From Deinococcus aerius (lineage in GTDB: Bacteria; Deinococcota; Deinococci; Deinococcales; Deinococcaceae): 64,000 bases of DNA. Below are positions 44,990 to 59,045 of the stretch, piece by piece. The stretch spans positions 1 to 64,000 of the forward strand of contig NZ_BFAG01000019.1 of NCBI RefSeq assembly GCF_002897375.1, in the 5' to 3' direction. Below the pieces are notes generated by a model. It was not told the DNA's origin. It made no database searches and saw only the letters and a program-made list of their open reading frames with translations. The translations under genes were made by a program, and so were the position numbers. The number at the start of each line of letters is the position of its first letter. The first letter of the stretch is position 1.

Positions 44990-45091
44990 GTGAATCCCGA
45001 CCCCCAGACCGAACACGACCCGCCCAGTTCGGCTGCCCCTTCCGGCTGCACGCCATCCCACTCCCGGAGGACGCACCATGACCCACACTGA
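44990..45091 (+). CDS. Leader peptide upstream of corA (33 residues)
   Basis: This short ORF has a perfect Shine-Dalgarno sequence ('aggaggtga') before its GTG start, stronger than that of corA itself. The peptide begins Met-Asn-Pro-Asp-Pro, contains 'EHDPP' and ends 'HHDPH'. The Mg-sensing leader peptide MgtL of enterobacteria begins Met-Glu-Pro-Asp-Pro, and its acid/Pro alternation destabilises ribosomes at low Mg. A similar role here is inference. The next small ORF overlaps its end. Confidence 0.6.
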   Translation: MNPDPQTEHDPPSSAAPSGCTPSHSRRTHHDPH

Positions 45092-45109
45092 AGACAAGGC
45101 GGGTCGGCC

Positions 45110-45116
<7 letters not shown>
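45078..45116 (+). CDS. Second leader ORF overlapping the corA start (12 residues)
   Basis: The ATG follows 'ggagga' by 6 bases. The peptide is 'MTHTEDKAGRPC'. It starts inside the last codons of the 33-residue ORF and stops 5 bases after the corA ATG, so translation of the three ORFs is interlocked. Expression is inferred from the ribosome binding site and the overlaps. Confidence 0.5.
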
Positions 45117-46041
<925 letters not shown>

Positions 46042-46042
<1 letters not shown>

Positions 46043-46734
46043 TGCCGGACGCCCGGCAGGGCACCCGCTTTGCCGTCTACCTCTGCCCGCAGGCGGACGA
46101 CCCCTACTACCGCCTGGGCAGTGAACTCCTCGGCTTCGACGTGCGGGCGGGGCGCGAGCTGACCCTGCCTGAGTTCCTCCGGCACGAGGATCAGACCGAC
46201 GCCGGGCCCTATGGCTTTCACCTGACGGTCGTGGAAGGCTTTTACACCGACCCCGCGTGGTGGCCGGACATCGAGGCGGAGGCGCGGGCCTGCGTCGCCT
46301 GCCTCACTCCGGGCTCGGCCCTCACCCTGACCGGCGGACGAATAGAGGTGTGGGACGGCGGCGAGACCTATGTGCACCGCTTCGACGCGAACAGTCCCCT
46401 GCTCGTGCTGCACACGCTGCTCCTCGCCCGGCTGAGCCGCTTCGTGACGGCCTCGCCCTTCGGCGAACAGGTGGCGCAGGGCAAGTACCCGCGGCCCTTC
46501 CAGCAGGCCAGGATGCGGCTGCTGCGTACGCCGCGTGGCCTGGACTCCTGGCAACCCCATTTCACGCTCGTGCAGCCCTACGGCGGGGAGGACCCGGCGG
46601 GATTGCGGGAGCGGCTGGAGGAGATGACCGCTCCCCATCACGCGCAGACGTACCGCGCGGTCACCCTCTTCGAGAAGCGCGAGGGCGAGGAGCGGTGGCG
46701 GGTGCGGGCGGAGTTGCCGCTGGGCGACGCCTGA
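46042..46734 (+). CDS. 2H-phosphoesterase-like protein (DUF1045-like)
   Basis: The 230-residue protein has the two HxT motifs of the 2H phosphoesterase superfamily ('YGFHLTVVEGF' and 'QPHFTLVQPY') and an N terminus 'RFAVYLCPQADDPYYRLGS'. That N terminus resembles the DUF1045 proteins found with phosphonate genes. It probably hydrolyses a cyclic phosphate or 2',5' bond. No phosphonate genes are in the window. It is translationally coupled to corA, which may only reflect compact gene packing. Confidence 0.75.
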
Positions 46735-46737
46735 GGC

Positions 46738-47811
46738 TCACGCCGAAACATCCTCCCGGCCGAAGTCCAGGCCCCAGCACACATGCAGCCCGCGCGCCCG
46801 CCCCCGCTTGGCGCAGTACATGCGCGCGTCGGCCAGCGAGAGCCAGTCGTGGAGGGAAGCCCCCGGCCCGGCCTGCGCCGCGCCCCCCTGAAGACACACC
46901 GGGCCGAGACCAGGCGGCCATTCGGCGGTCCGCAACCCCTCCTCGATCCGCCGCGCCAGGTCGCCCAGCCGGTCCTCGGCCTCCCACACGAGGAGGGCGA
47001 ACTCGTCGCCGCTCAGGCGGAAGGCGGCCCCCGGCGCGGGCAGGGCCTCCCGGAACACCCGCCCGAGGGTGGCAAGCACCGCGTCGCCCACCGGGTGCCC
47101 GAAGGTGTCGTTGACGCTCTTGAAGTCGTGCACGTCGAGCATCACCAGGGTCAGGTCGCGCCCCTCCCGGCGGGCTCTCTCCAGGGCCAGCGGCGCGTCC
47201 CGCCCGAAGGCGCGGCGGTTGGGGAGGCCAGTCAGGGCGTCGGTGAGCGTCGCCCGCTCCAGCTCCTCGCGCAGCCCCGCGTTCTCCAAGGCGATGGAGA
47301 CATGCTGGCCCAGCAGGTCCAGGAATTGCAGGTCGGTGTCGTCGAAGGCGGCGGGCGCGTAGCTCTGCACCGACAGCACGCCCACGCGGGCGCCCCGGAC
47401 CTCCAGCGGCACGAACAGCATGGACAGGACGGGCTCCTCGGGTTCCTCCTCCCCGATCTCCAGCAGAACCTCGTCGTGGTCCACCAGCCGCCGGACGCGG
47501 ACGGGATGCTCGGCGAGGTAGGCTTCTATGTCGGGGATGGAGAGCGGCTCCCCCCGCAGCACCGTCTCCAGGATGCCCTCGGGGTAGAAGGGGAGGCGCT
47601 GGGTGTAGCGCTGCTCGCCCTCGTAGAGTTCCCACCGCCAGTCGCCCTCCGGCTCCAGCAGCGCCAGCAGCGTGACCTGGGCGGGAAAGAGCGCGCCCGC
47701 CTGCCAGTGGACCGTCTGCACGACCGCGTCCACCTGCCCGCTGCTGCGCGCGAGGGCGGCCAGCATCTGTACGAGCTGGTGATACCGCCTGAGTTGGGCT
47801 TCGGCCGACAT
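46738..47811 (-). CDS. GAF-GGDEF protein (probable diguanylate cyclase)
   Basis: The 357-residue protein has an N-terminal GAF sensor domain (about 20-165) and a C-terminal GGDEF domain (about 190-345). The domain shows 'LTDALTGLPNRRAFG', 'LDVHDFKSVNDTFGH', and the signature as SGDEF ('RLSGDEFALLVWE'). SGDEF variants are often active, so synthesis of c-di-GMP is plausible. ATG at 47811 was chosen over an upstream in-frame TTG. It is single and convergent with the corA operon. Confidence 0.88.
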   Translation of the reverse strand: MSAEAQLRRYHQLVQMLAALARSSGQVDAVVQTVHWQAGALFPAQVTLLALLEPEGDWRWELYEGEQRYTQRLPFYPEGILETVLRGEPLSIPDIEAYLAEHPVRVRRLVDHDEVLLEIGEEEPEEPVLSMLFVPLEVRGARVGVLSVQSYAPAAFDDTDLQFLDLLGQHVSIALENAGLREELERATLTDALTGLPNRRAFGRDAPLALERARREGRDLTLVMLDVHDFKSVNDTFGHPVGDAVLATLGRVFREALPAPGAAFRLSGDEFALLVWEAEDRLGDLARRIEEGLRTAEWPPGLGPVCLQGGAAQAGPGASLHDWLSLADARMYCAKRGRARGLHVCWGLDFGREDVSA

Positions 47812-47961
47812 CGGGGATAGGCACTCCGGGACGGGGGGAAGGGGCAGGGGATCTGGGAACTGCGCCCCCACTCTGCCACCTCCGGTCTCACAGGTTGCTG
47901 TCAAACGTCACACCGGGGAAACCTCACGCGCCCACCCCCGTCCCTCCCCTAGACTCAGCGG

Positions 47962-48582
47962 GTGACGAGCGATGCAGGCAGGAGCGGAGACGGGATGCGG
48001 GTGGTCGTGGCGACGGGGAACGCCGGAAAGGTGCGCGAGATCGAGGAGGCCCTGGGCGGCCTGGGCTGGCGGCTGGAGGGTCTGAACGGCCTGCCCCTGC
48101 CCGAGGAGACGGGCACGACCTACGAGGAGAACGCCGCGCTCAAGGCCTGCGCGGCGGCCCTGACCATGGGCCTGCCCGCCCTGGCCGACGACTCCGGCCT
48201 GGAGGTCGAGGTGCTGGGTGGGCAGCCCGGCGTGTACAGCGCCCGCTTCGGGAACCGTGCGACCGACACCGAGCGGAACCTCTACCTGCTCGAACGGATG
48301 CGGTACATGGCGAATCGCCGCGCCCGCTTCGTCTCCGTGGTCATCCTGGCCCACCCCGACGGCCAGATCGAGACGTACCGGGGCGAGCTGACGGGCACCC
48401 TGCTCGAAGGCCCCCGCGGCGAGAACGGCTTCGGCTACGACCCCCTCTTCGTCCCCGACGGCGAAACCCGCACCCTGGCCGAGATGACGGTGGCCGAGAA
48501 GCGGCAGATCAGCCACCGGGGCCGGGCGCTGGCGGCGCTGATGCGGGCGCACGCGGACGGCCGACTGGCGCCTTCAAGCTGA
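47962..48582 (+). CDS. rdgB: Non-canonical purine NTP pyrophosphatase (RdgB/HAM1)
   Basis: The 206-residue enzyme hydrolyses dITP, ITP and XTP to monophosphates, protecting DNA and RNA. Motifs are 'VVATGNAGKVREIEEAL', 'TYEENAALKA', 'LADDSGLEVEVLGGQPGVYS', 'GFGYDPLF' and the C-terminal 'KRQISHRGRAL'. The GTG start lies 6 bases after TAGACT (leaderless); an internal ATG 11 codons later is an alternative. It is followed by repeat-like intergenic DNA. Confidence 0.94.
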   Translation: MTSDAGRSGDGMRVVVATGNAGKVREIEEALGGLGWRLEGLNGLPLPEETGTTYEENAALKACAAALTMGLPALADDSGLEVEVLGGQPGVYSARFGNRATDTERNLYLLERMRYMANRRARFVSVVILAHPDGQIETYRGELTGTLLEGPRGENGFGYDPLFVPDGETRTLAEMTVAEKRQISHRGRALAALMRAHADGRLAPSS

Positions 48583-48674
48583 AGGGAAAAGACACAGCGG
48601 TCAGCCGGAACTCGCCCAAACTGGCCGCTGACGGCTGAGCGCGCTCGACGGAAGAATGTCGCGGCGCTGAAGGG

Positions 48675-48733
48675 ACCCTCCCCCAACCCTCTTCCCAAGG
48701 GAGAGGGGCGCTGCGAAGCAGCGGGGTGAGGGG
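48675..48733. repeat. Double-hairpin intergenic repeat, copy 1
   Basis: A first hairpin (cctcttccc/ggagagg) is followed by a second (cgctgc/gcagcg) and then 'gggtgagggg'. The same order of elements recurs at 58879. Confidence 0.55.
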
Positions 48734-48754
48734 CCTTCTTTGGCCCAGGGCTTC

Positions 48755-49198
48755 TTACCCCCCCGCGTGTTCCCGAACGTCGTTCTTCAGCCGCATCAGG
48801 ATCGCGCCCATCCCGCGCAGGCGCATGGGCGTGATGAGTTCGGTCAGGCCCATGTCCATGTAGAACTGATCCGGGATATTCAGGATCGTCTCGGGCTTCT
48901 CGCCTTGCAGCGCCTCGTGCAGGATGCCCGCGTAGCCGCGCACGGTGGGAGCCTCCTCGGGCACCTTGAAGTACATGTTCACGCCGCCGGAGTCCGTCCG
49001 CTCGGTCACCAGGAAAAAGGGGCTGGCGCACTCGGGCACGGGCTGGAGGAACTCGGGATGCTCGACGTACTTCTCGGGCAGGGGGGGCAGCTTGCGGCTG
49101 TACTCCAGCAGGGCCTGGAGGCGCAGCGGCTTGGGCGCCGAGCGGAACACGTTGACGATGTTCTGGAGCTTCTCGGGCAGGGGGGCGGGGTGGGTCAT
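48755..49198 (-). CDS. sufE: Cysteine desulfuration protein SufE
   Basis: The 147-residue protein accepts sulfur from the SufS desulfurase for Fe-S cluster assembly. The family core is visible as 'LLEYSRKLPPLPEKY', 'PECASPFFLVTE' with the sulfur-accepting Cys in 'VPECASP', and 'TPMRLRGMGAILMRLKNDV'. The Suf operon itself is not in the window. It is divergent from a rhodanese gene, another sulfane-sulfur protein, across 119 bases that contain a perfect inverted repeat. Confidence 0.93.
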   Translation of the reverse strand: MTHPAPLPEKLQNIVNVFRSAPKPLRLQALLEYSRKLPPLPEKYVEHPEFLQPVPECASPFFLVTERTDSGGVNMYFKVPEEAPTVRGYAGILHEALQGEKPETILNIPDQFYMDMGLTELITPMRLRGMGAILMRLKNDVREHAGG

Positions 49199-49248
49199 GC
49201 GGCCACTGTACCCCCGGCGCCGGGCAGGCTATGGTGAGGCCTGTCCAG

Positions 49249-49265
49249 TTGACCTTTTTGGTCAA
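49249..49265. promoter_or_regulatory. Inverted repeat TTGACC-N5-GGTCAA between sufE and the rhodanese gene
   Basis: A perfect 6-bp inverted repeat with a 5-T spacer overlaps the -35 region of the rhodanese gene (-10 TAGAAT at 49283-49288). It is placed so that a repressor or activator could control both divergent sulfur genes. The regulator is unknown. Confidence 0.5.
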
Positions 49266-49317
49266 TGAATGACGCGCGTGGGTAGAATCGTTCCCGACGA
49301 GCCTGGAGGAGGCAGAC

Positions 49318-50178
<861 letters not shown>

Positions 50179-50195
50179 GCAGGCAGGCACAGCAG

Positions 50196-50230
50196 GGCCG
50201 GGGCGGATGGAACCCCCGGCCCCTTCTTCA
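50196..50230 (+). terminator. Terminator of the rhodanese gene
   Basis: GGCCGGGG (50196-50203) pairs with CCCCGGCC (50214-50221), followed by a pyrimidine-rich tail. Confidence 0.7.
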
Positions 50231-50326
50231 TCCTCCGGGGAGAACTGCCGTTTTGGTGCCTTTTTTCACGTCACCCCCTCCGGTCAGGGGAAGCGCGGAG
50301 GGGCCGCCACTCACTAGGGTGGACGG

Positions 50327-50728
50327 GTGATGTTCGTGATGCTGCTGGTTCTCCTCGCCGCCGTGGCGGGCGCGGCCTTGGTCCTGAGGAAAAGCCGGGG
50401 TGGCAGCCCCAAGCCCCCCGGAACCGCCGGGCTGGACGAGGAAACGGCCGCCCGCCCCGAGGTGGACGCCGCCTCGGTGGCCGCCGCCCGCGCCCGCGTC
50501 TCGGAGGTCGTCCCCGACGAGGTGCTGTCCGACGCCCTGCTGGACGCCACGCCCAAGCAGCTCGCCCACCTGTTCGCTGCCGTCCCCGAGGACGTGATGG
50601 CCGCCGCCATAGGAACGGGCAAGGGCACGCCCCGCGAACAGGCCCGCCCGGAGGACCTCGCGCAGCTCCGCGGGGCGGGGCGGGCCGTGGACGACCTCGA
50701 AATCTTCAGCTTCGGGGAGAAGAGCTAG
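50327..50728 (+). CDS. Hypothetical single-pass membrane protein
   Basis: The 133-residue protein has an N-terminal transmembrane helix ('MLLVLLAAVAGAALVL') and a cytosolic, Ala/Asp/Glu-rich helical region; the family is not recognised. The GTG at 50327 lies 6 bases after a TAGGGT -10 box, and the ATG directly after it is an alternative start. The TnpB element is inserted only a few bases after its stop codon, so the ORF end is intact. Confidence 0.6.
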   Translation: MMFVMLLVLLAAVAGAALVLRKSRGGSPKPPGTAGLDEETAARPEVDAASVAAARARVSEVVPDEVLSDALLDATPKQLAHLFAAVPEDVMAAAIGTGKGTPREQARPEDLAQLRGAGRAVDDLEIFSFGEKS

Positions 50729-50731
50729 CCG

Positions 50732-52140
50732 GTGACCACTCCCCCTACTGAAGTAGGGGGCTTCTCAGGCGACGGCATGCGATACCCCGCTACCGTTCTC
50801 GCCTGAAGGGACGGCCCGTCCCAACGGCTCGCCACGTTCCGTGGACGTGCCTCGATCCAGAATGTTCTTCGCCGCGTTGTGATCGGCGTTCGCCGTATGG
50901 CCGCATTGCACGCACCTGAAGCTCGCTTGGTTCACACGGTTCTCCTTCCCCGTGTGTCCACAGGCATGGCACCGTTGGGACGTGTAGCGGGGGTCTACGG
51001 CGATGACTCGGCGCCCAGCACTTTCAGCCTTGGCGGCGAGTTGAAACAGGAACCCGGCCCACCCCGCGTCGAGGATGGAGCGGGCAAGGTTGCTTTGGGC
51101 CATGTTGCCCACTTGCAGGTTTTCGTGCGCGATCAGGTCGTGTTCATGGATGAGCCTCCGGGCGGTCTTGTGCTGGAAGTCCAGCCGTTGCCGCCTGACC
51201 TTGCGGTACGTCTTGGCGACCTGCTTCACCGCCTTCTTGCGGCGGTTGCCACCCTTCTTGCGCCGTGACACGGTGCGCTGCTGGACACGTAGCTTCCCCA
51301 GTGACCTCCCCAGGTGGCGGGGGTTCTCAATGAACTCCCCGTCTGACGTGACGGCAAACCATGTTGTTCCCAGGTCAATCCCGACGCTGCTCCCCGTGGT
51401 GGGGAGGGGCTGCACAGGGACTTCACAGGTGTAGACGGCGTACCACTGGTCTACGTCCAGCACGATCTGTAGGGACTTGGGCTTGCCCTCAAGGGGGCGG
51501 TGCAGCTTGATCTTGACGTTCCCGATCTTGGGGATGGAGATACGCCGTCCATCGTCTACGGGCTTCCCACAAGCCGTCCAATCGTTCTTCGCATTGTTCC
51601 AGCACTGCTTGAACTTGAACGAATCCCAGCGGGTCGCAGGCTTGAAGCGCGGGAACCCAGCCCGCTTCGCACCCTTCTTGACGCGGCTGAAGAACGCCTT
51701 GTACGCCTTGTCGAGCCTGTCGAATACGTCCTGTAGGACGTGGCTGTAGACCCCGCTGAACTCCAGGCAGGCTTCCTTGAGAGCGGTGAGTTCCTTCTGC
51801 TGGTCGTAGGCGCTGAGGGTCTTGCCGTGCTTCCGGTAGGCTTCCCGGCGCTGTTCTAGGCCAGCGTTGTACAGCGTGCGGGTGAGGCGCAATGTCTCAA
51901 ACATGGCGGCCTCTTGTGCCCGTGTGGGGTACAAACGATAGCGAAACGTCTTGATAGACGTGGTACTGTCTGACATGCGAAGCGGCTCCTATCCGCTTTG
52001 CCACGCTCCCGGCGGCTGGAACCGCGCGGGGGCATTGCTTTTGCAGTCTAGCACGAACCGGAAAGCTCCGGCTTGGCCGCCCTATCGGGCGGGTGCCGCT
52101 TGACCCCGCCCTGAAGGACGGGGCATGCGCGTCACTTCTT
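50732..52140 (-). mobile_element. Solitary tnpB element of the IS200/IS605 superfamily (IS1341-like)
   Basis: The element is defined by a tnpB gene and subterminal palindromes. At the right end is an 8-bp perfect stem (50741-50760) followed by 'ggtcac' on the minus strand; at the left end an imperfect palindrome (52104-52123). No tnpA transposase is present. Beyond the left end the minus strand reads TTGAC, close to the TTGAT motif of ISDra2. The boundaries are approximate. The RNA encoded at the right end would carry a guide from the flanking sequence at 50711-50731. Confidence 0.75.
50765..51976 (-). CDS. tnpB: RNA-guided endonuclease TnpB
   Basis: The 403-residue protein has the N-terminal OrfB helix-turn-helix ('FRYRLYPTRAQEAAM') and a split RuvC nuclease: Asp in 'VGIDLGTTWFAV' (about 199), Glu in 'IAHENLQVGN' (about 287), Asp in 'ANADHNAAKNIL' near the C terminus. 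Between the last two lies the four-Cys zinc finger ('CHACGH', 'CVQCGH'). All catalytic residues are present and the length fits active TnpB (ISDra2 type). The -10 box TAGACT on the minus strand (52046-52051) may drive it. Confidence 0.93.
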   Translation of the reverse strand: MSDSTTSIKTFRYRLYPTRAQEAAMFETLRLTRTLYNAGLEQRREAYRKHGKTLSAYDQQKELTALKEACLEFSGVYSHVLQDVFDRLDKAYKAFFSRVKKGAKRAGFPRFKPATRWDSFKFKQCWNNAKNDWTACGKPVDDGRRISIPKIGNVKIKLHRPLEGKPKSLQIVLDVDQWYAVYTCEVPVQPLPTTGSSVGIDLGTTWFAVTSDGEFIENPRHLGRSLGKLRVQQRTVSRRKKGGNRRKKAVKQVAKTYRKVRRQRLDFQHKTARRLIHEHDLIAHENLQVGNMAQSNLARSILDAGWAGFLFQLAAKAESAGRRVIAVDPRYTSQRCHACGHTGKENRVNQASFRCVQCGHTANADHNAAKNILDRGTSTERGEPLGRAVPSGENGSGVSHAVA

Positions 52141-52203
52141 GTCAACCGGACCCCTCTTCGGAGTGCGCGTGAGGAAGGGGGCAGCATCCCCCATACTCTC
52201 CCC

Positions 52204-52563
52204 ATGCGTTCCATCGCCGACGTGCGCGCGGCCTGCGCGGCCCTGCCGGGCTCGTCCGAGACGTTTCCCTTCGGCCCCACAACCCTGGTGTTCAAGGTCG
52301 GCGGCAGGATGTACGCCCTGACCGACATCACGGCGGACCCGGTGACGCTGAGCCTGAAGGTCCGGCCTGGGGACGGCGAGGAACTGCGCGCGGCCCACCC
52401 GGCGATCCGGCCCGGCTACCACCTCAACAAGCGCCACTGGGTTACGGCCACGCTGGACGGAACGTTGCCGGAGCTCCTGTTAAGCGACCTGCTGGCCGGG
52501 AGTCATAAGTTGGTGGTCGCCAGCCTGACCCGGGCGCAACGGGCGGAGCTCGGGCTGGGGTAA
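52204..52563 (+). CDS. MmcQ/YjbR-family protein
   Basis: The 119-residue protein has the YjbR fold pattern: 'ADVRAACAALPGSSETFPFG', 'VFKVGGRMYALTDI', 'LSLKVRPGDGEEL', 'RPGYHLNKRHWVTATLD'. The family resembles double-winged DNA-binding domains, but its function is unsettled. The ATG lies 6 bases after CATACT (leaderless). It is flanked by the TnpB element and the alaS terminator. Confidence 0.85.
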   Translation: MRSIADVRAACAALPGSSETFPFGPTTLVFKVGGRMYALTDITADPVTLSLKVRPGDGEELRAAHPAIRPGYHLNKRHWVTATLDGTLPELLLSDLLAGSHKLVVASLTRAQRAELGLG

Positions 52564-52638
52564 GGGGTGGCACGTCAGGGCTCGTCGTCCCTGAATGAGC
52601 GGCTGCGGGGGCAGAAGGACCCGACGAGGAGGGGAAGA

Positions 52639-52663
52639 GGGCCGGAAGCTCACGCCCCGGCCC
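52639..52663 (-). terminator. Terminator of alaS
   Basis: GGGCCGG (52639-52645) pairs with CCGGCCC (52657-52663). On the minus strand a pyrimidine-rich tail follows, about 20 bases after the alaS stop. Confidence 0.6.
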
Positions 52664-52684
52664 CACTGCGTTCCCCAGCCTGAC

Positions 52685-55360
<2,676 letters not shown>

Positions 55361-55423
55361 GGGGGAGAGTCTATCAGCGGGGCTCAGGGGGCGAATCCGC
55401 CGGATGCACGGTGGGGCAGAGAC

Positions 55424-55460
55424 GAAAACGGGGAGGCGAGCCTCCGCTCTACCTCCCCGT
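55424..55460 (-). terminator. Terminator of the glycine-zipper gene
   Basis: A 9-bp perfect stem (55428-55436 with 55452-55460) is followed on the minus strand by TTTTCGTCT, 16 bases after the stop. Confidence 0.75.
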
Positions 55461-55475
55461 CCTGCCTCGCCCGCT

Positions 55476-55997
55476 TTAGACGAACTGCCCGCCGTGCCGG
55501 GACGCTGCGGCCTCGACGACATCGGACGGGATGTTGTCCTCGACAGCCACCGCACGCCCACCGCCGACGCCCTCATGGATCTGGTCGTAGCGATGGTCCT
55601 CGATGTAGGAGCTGTCGTGGGCGCCGTCCGCGTTGGCATCCGCAGCGCCGCCAATCGCGCCCACCGCCGCGCCCACGCCCGAGCCCAGGGCCGCCATGCC
55701 CAGGATGACCGGAATGGCGAGGCCGCCCGTGGCCGCCGCCGCGACGGCGCTGGCCGCCCCCGCGACGGTACCGACCGCCGCGCCGACGCCCGTTCCCTCG
55801 ATAGCTCCCTCGCCCGCCTCCTCGGCGGCAGCCTGCCCGTCAACCGTGGTGGTCGTCTGGGTCTGGGTAGTCTGCGTCTCGGCCATACGGCGGTTCAGGG
55901 TGGTGTGCCCGACTTCAGGCTGAATCACGCCCTGGGCGCGCAGATCCTCGATAAAAGCGTCCGCCTGCTGCTTGCTGGGAAAGATGAGGTGTCGCAT
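55476..55997 (-). CDS. Glycine-zipper protein of unknown function
   Basis: The 173-residue protein begins with a short globular segment ('MRHLIFPSKQQADAFIEDLR'), then a Thr/Gln-rich linker. A long Gly/Ala-rich hydrophobic stretch (about 60-125) has GxxxG spacing ('GVGAAVGTVAGAASAVAAAA', 'LGSGVGAAVGAIGGAADANA') typical of glycine zippers that pack in membranes. It resembles general-stress membrane proteins, but no family was assigned. ATG at 55997 lies 7 bases after a CAAACT box. It has its own terminator. Confidence 0.65.
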   Translation of the reverse strand: MRHLIFPSKQQADAFIEDLRAQGVIQPEVGHTTLNRRMAETQTTQTQTTTTVDGQAAAEEAGEGAIEGTGVGAAVGTVAGAASAVAAAATGGLAIPVILGMAALGSGVGAAVGAIGGAADANADGAHDSSYIEDHRYDQIHEGVGGGRAVAVEDNIPSDVVEAAASRHGGQFV

Positions 55998-56177
55998 GTC
56001 TGGCAGTTTGAAGTCGCGTTTTGGAACCGACGTGAGAGGAACACCAACCGGAGTTGCGGTTCGGGGTGCGAGCGGGGGACAGGGATGGACGCCTTGTTCC
56101 ACCAGTTCTGGCGTTGAAATCCCTCCTGGCATGGGGACCAGGAGGGGCGCGACTGCTCTTCAGTTGTCAATTCGTCG

Positions 56178-57212
<1,035 letters not shown>

Positions 57213-57287
57213 GAAGGTAGTTTAACGAGTATGTGAGAAATGTAGATATAAAACTTCACTTTGCCTTCATGGGTTAAGCTGAGGGGC

Positions 57288-58796
57288 GTGACCAGCGCCG
57301 ACGCCGATCTGAAGGTCCTCCACGCCCGGGCCTTGACCCTCGACCCCGCGCGCCCGCAAGCGGAGGCGGTGCTCGCCGGGGGCGGGCGGGTCCTGGCCGT
57401 GGGGGGCCGCGAGGAGGTCGCCGCCCTCGCCCCGCGGGCGCGGATACTCGATCACCGCGACCTGATCCTCACGCCCGGGCTGGCCGAGGCACATATTCAC
57501 CTCGTCTCCTACGGCTTCTCGCTCTCGGAACTGAACCTGCATGGCGCCCGCAGTGTGTCCGAGGTGCAGGCCCGGGTGGCGCAGCGGGCCATGAACACCC
57601 CGGCGGGCACCTGGATTCGCGGCGGTGGCTTTCTGCTCAGCGAGCTGGGCCTGAACGAGTACCCCACCGCCGCCGTCCTCGACGAGGTCAGCCCGCACCA
57701 TCCTGTCCTGCTGTACTCGCGCGACCTGCACCTGAGCTGGGCGAACTCGCTCGCGCTGCGCCTGGCCGGGGTGACCAATGCCACTCCCGACCCCGAGGGC
57801 GGCAGGATCGTCCGCCCCCTGGGCACCCTGCTCGAGGGCGCCAGCGAACTCGTCGCCCGCGTCCGGCCCGTCCCCAGCGAGGCGGAGTACCTGGCGGCGG
57901 CGAAGGCGGGCGCGGACGACCTCGCCGCTCGCGGCTACGTCAGCGCCCACACGATGGCCTTCGAGCCGCCCGAGGCGCCGCGCGCCCTGCAAACGCTCGC
58001 GGCTCGGGGGGAACTGCCGCTGCGGGTCTGGGCGACCCTTCCCCACGCCCGGCTCTCCCTTGCCCGGGACCTCGGGGTGGGGCTCAATCCCGGCGGCCTC
58101 TTCCAGTGGGGCGGGGTCAAGTTCTTCGCCGACGGGGCGCTGGGAAGCCGCACCGCCTGGCTGCACCCACCCGGTTTTGCCGACGGCAGCGGTACCGGCA
58201 TCGCCCTCGATTCCCCAGACCTCATCCGTGAGCTGGGGGCCGAGGCGCTGCGCCTGGGCCTGACGCCCGTGACCCACGCCATCGGCGACCGGGCGAACAC
58301 CGAGGTGCTGGGCGCCTACGACGCCCTGCGTCCCCTCGCCGCCGAGAAGGGCGTGCGGCTGCGGATCGAGCACGCCCAGCACCTGCGCCCGGAGGACATT
58401 CCCCGCTTCCGGGGCTTCACGGCCAGCGTCCAGCCCATCCACCTCCAGGCCGACGGGGCGATGATCCGCCACCTCCTGCCGCACCTCACGGAGACGAGCT
58501 ACGCCTTCCGCTCGTTGCGGGATGCCGGAGCCCTCCTCGCCTTCGGGTCCGATGCCCCGGTGGCGCCGCCCGAGTACCGCGCCAACTTCGCCGCCGCCAT
58601 CACCCGGCGGGATGACGAGGGAGAGCCCATCGCGCCCGGAGAGGCCCTGACCCAGGAGGACGTGCTGTGGGCGCATACCCGCGGCCCCGCCCTCGCCGCC
58701 GGGTGGGAGGACGAGGGAATCATCCGCCCCGGGGCGCGGGCCGCCTTTACGCTGTGGGACCGTCTTGGCGGGAATGCGCGGGCACTGGTGCTGTAG
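57288..58796 (+). CDS. YtcJ-like amidohydrolase
   Basis: The 502-residue protein belongs to the metal-dependent amidohydrolase superfamily (amidohydro_3). The HxH motif is in '[12 protein letters not shown]', the metal-bridging Lys region may be '[17 protein letters not shown]', a later His occurs in '[10 protein letters not shown]' and 'IEHAQHL', and the Asp in 'FGSDAPV'. Substrates of this subgroup are mostly unknown. The GTG start lies 7 bases after TAAGCT, with a weak 'gagg' between. It is divergent from the SARP-like regulator, which could control it. Confidence 0.88.
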   Translation: MTSADADLKVLHARALTLDPARPQAEAVLAGGGRVLAVGGREEVAALAPRARILDHRDLILTPGLAEAHIHLVSYGFSLSELNLHGARSVSEVQARVAQRAMNTPAGTWIRGGGFLLSELGLNEYPTAAVLDEVSPHHPVLLYSRDLHLSWANSLALRLAGVTNATPDPEGGRIVRPLGTLLEGASELVARVRPVPSEAEYLAAAKAGADDLAARGYVSAHTMAFEPPEAPRALQTLAARGELPLRVWATLPHARLSLARDLGVGLNPGGLFQWGGVKFFADGALGSRTAWLHPPGFADGSGTGIALDSPDLIRELGAEALRLGLTPVTHAIGDRANTEVLGAYDALRPLAAEKGVRLRIEHAQHLRPEDIPRFRGFTASVQPIHLQADGAMIRHLLPHLTETSYAFRSLRDAGALLAFGSDAPVAPPEYRANFAAAITRRDDEGEPIAPGEALTQEDVLWAHTRGPALAAGWEDEGIIRPGARAAFTLWDRLGGNARALVL

Positions 58797-58878
58797 GGCG
58801 CAAGAAGAGAAAGGGGCAGACGGCAGACAGGCTTTTATCTCGACCAAGGACAACGTGCTTGTCTGTTTGGCTTTGTTG

Positions 58879-58927
58879 ACCCTCTCCCCTCGTGGGAGAG
58901 GGCCTGGCGCAGCCAGGGGTGAGGGGG
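58879..58927. repeat. Double-hairpin intergenic repeat, copy 2
   Basis: CCCTCTCCC (58880-58888) pairs with GGGAGAGGG (58894-58902). A second hairpin (cctggc/gccagg) and 'gggtgaggggg' follow. The layout matches the repeat at 48675. Confidence 0.6.
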
Positions 58928-59045
58928 CGCCCAACAGGCGAAAGCGACCTGGCACCGCAGCTTCCAGAGCCGGGACGGCCCGGAGAGAAAAGCCTGAGAG
59001 GCAGAGGCTTCTGCAAGCTCTCTGCCCCCCGTTTGGAGTGTTGGA

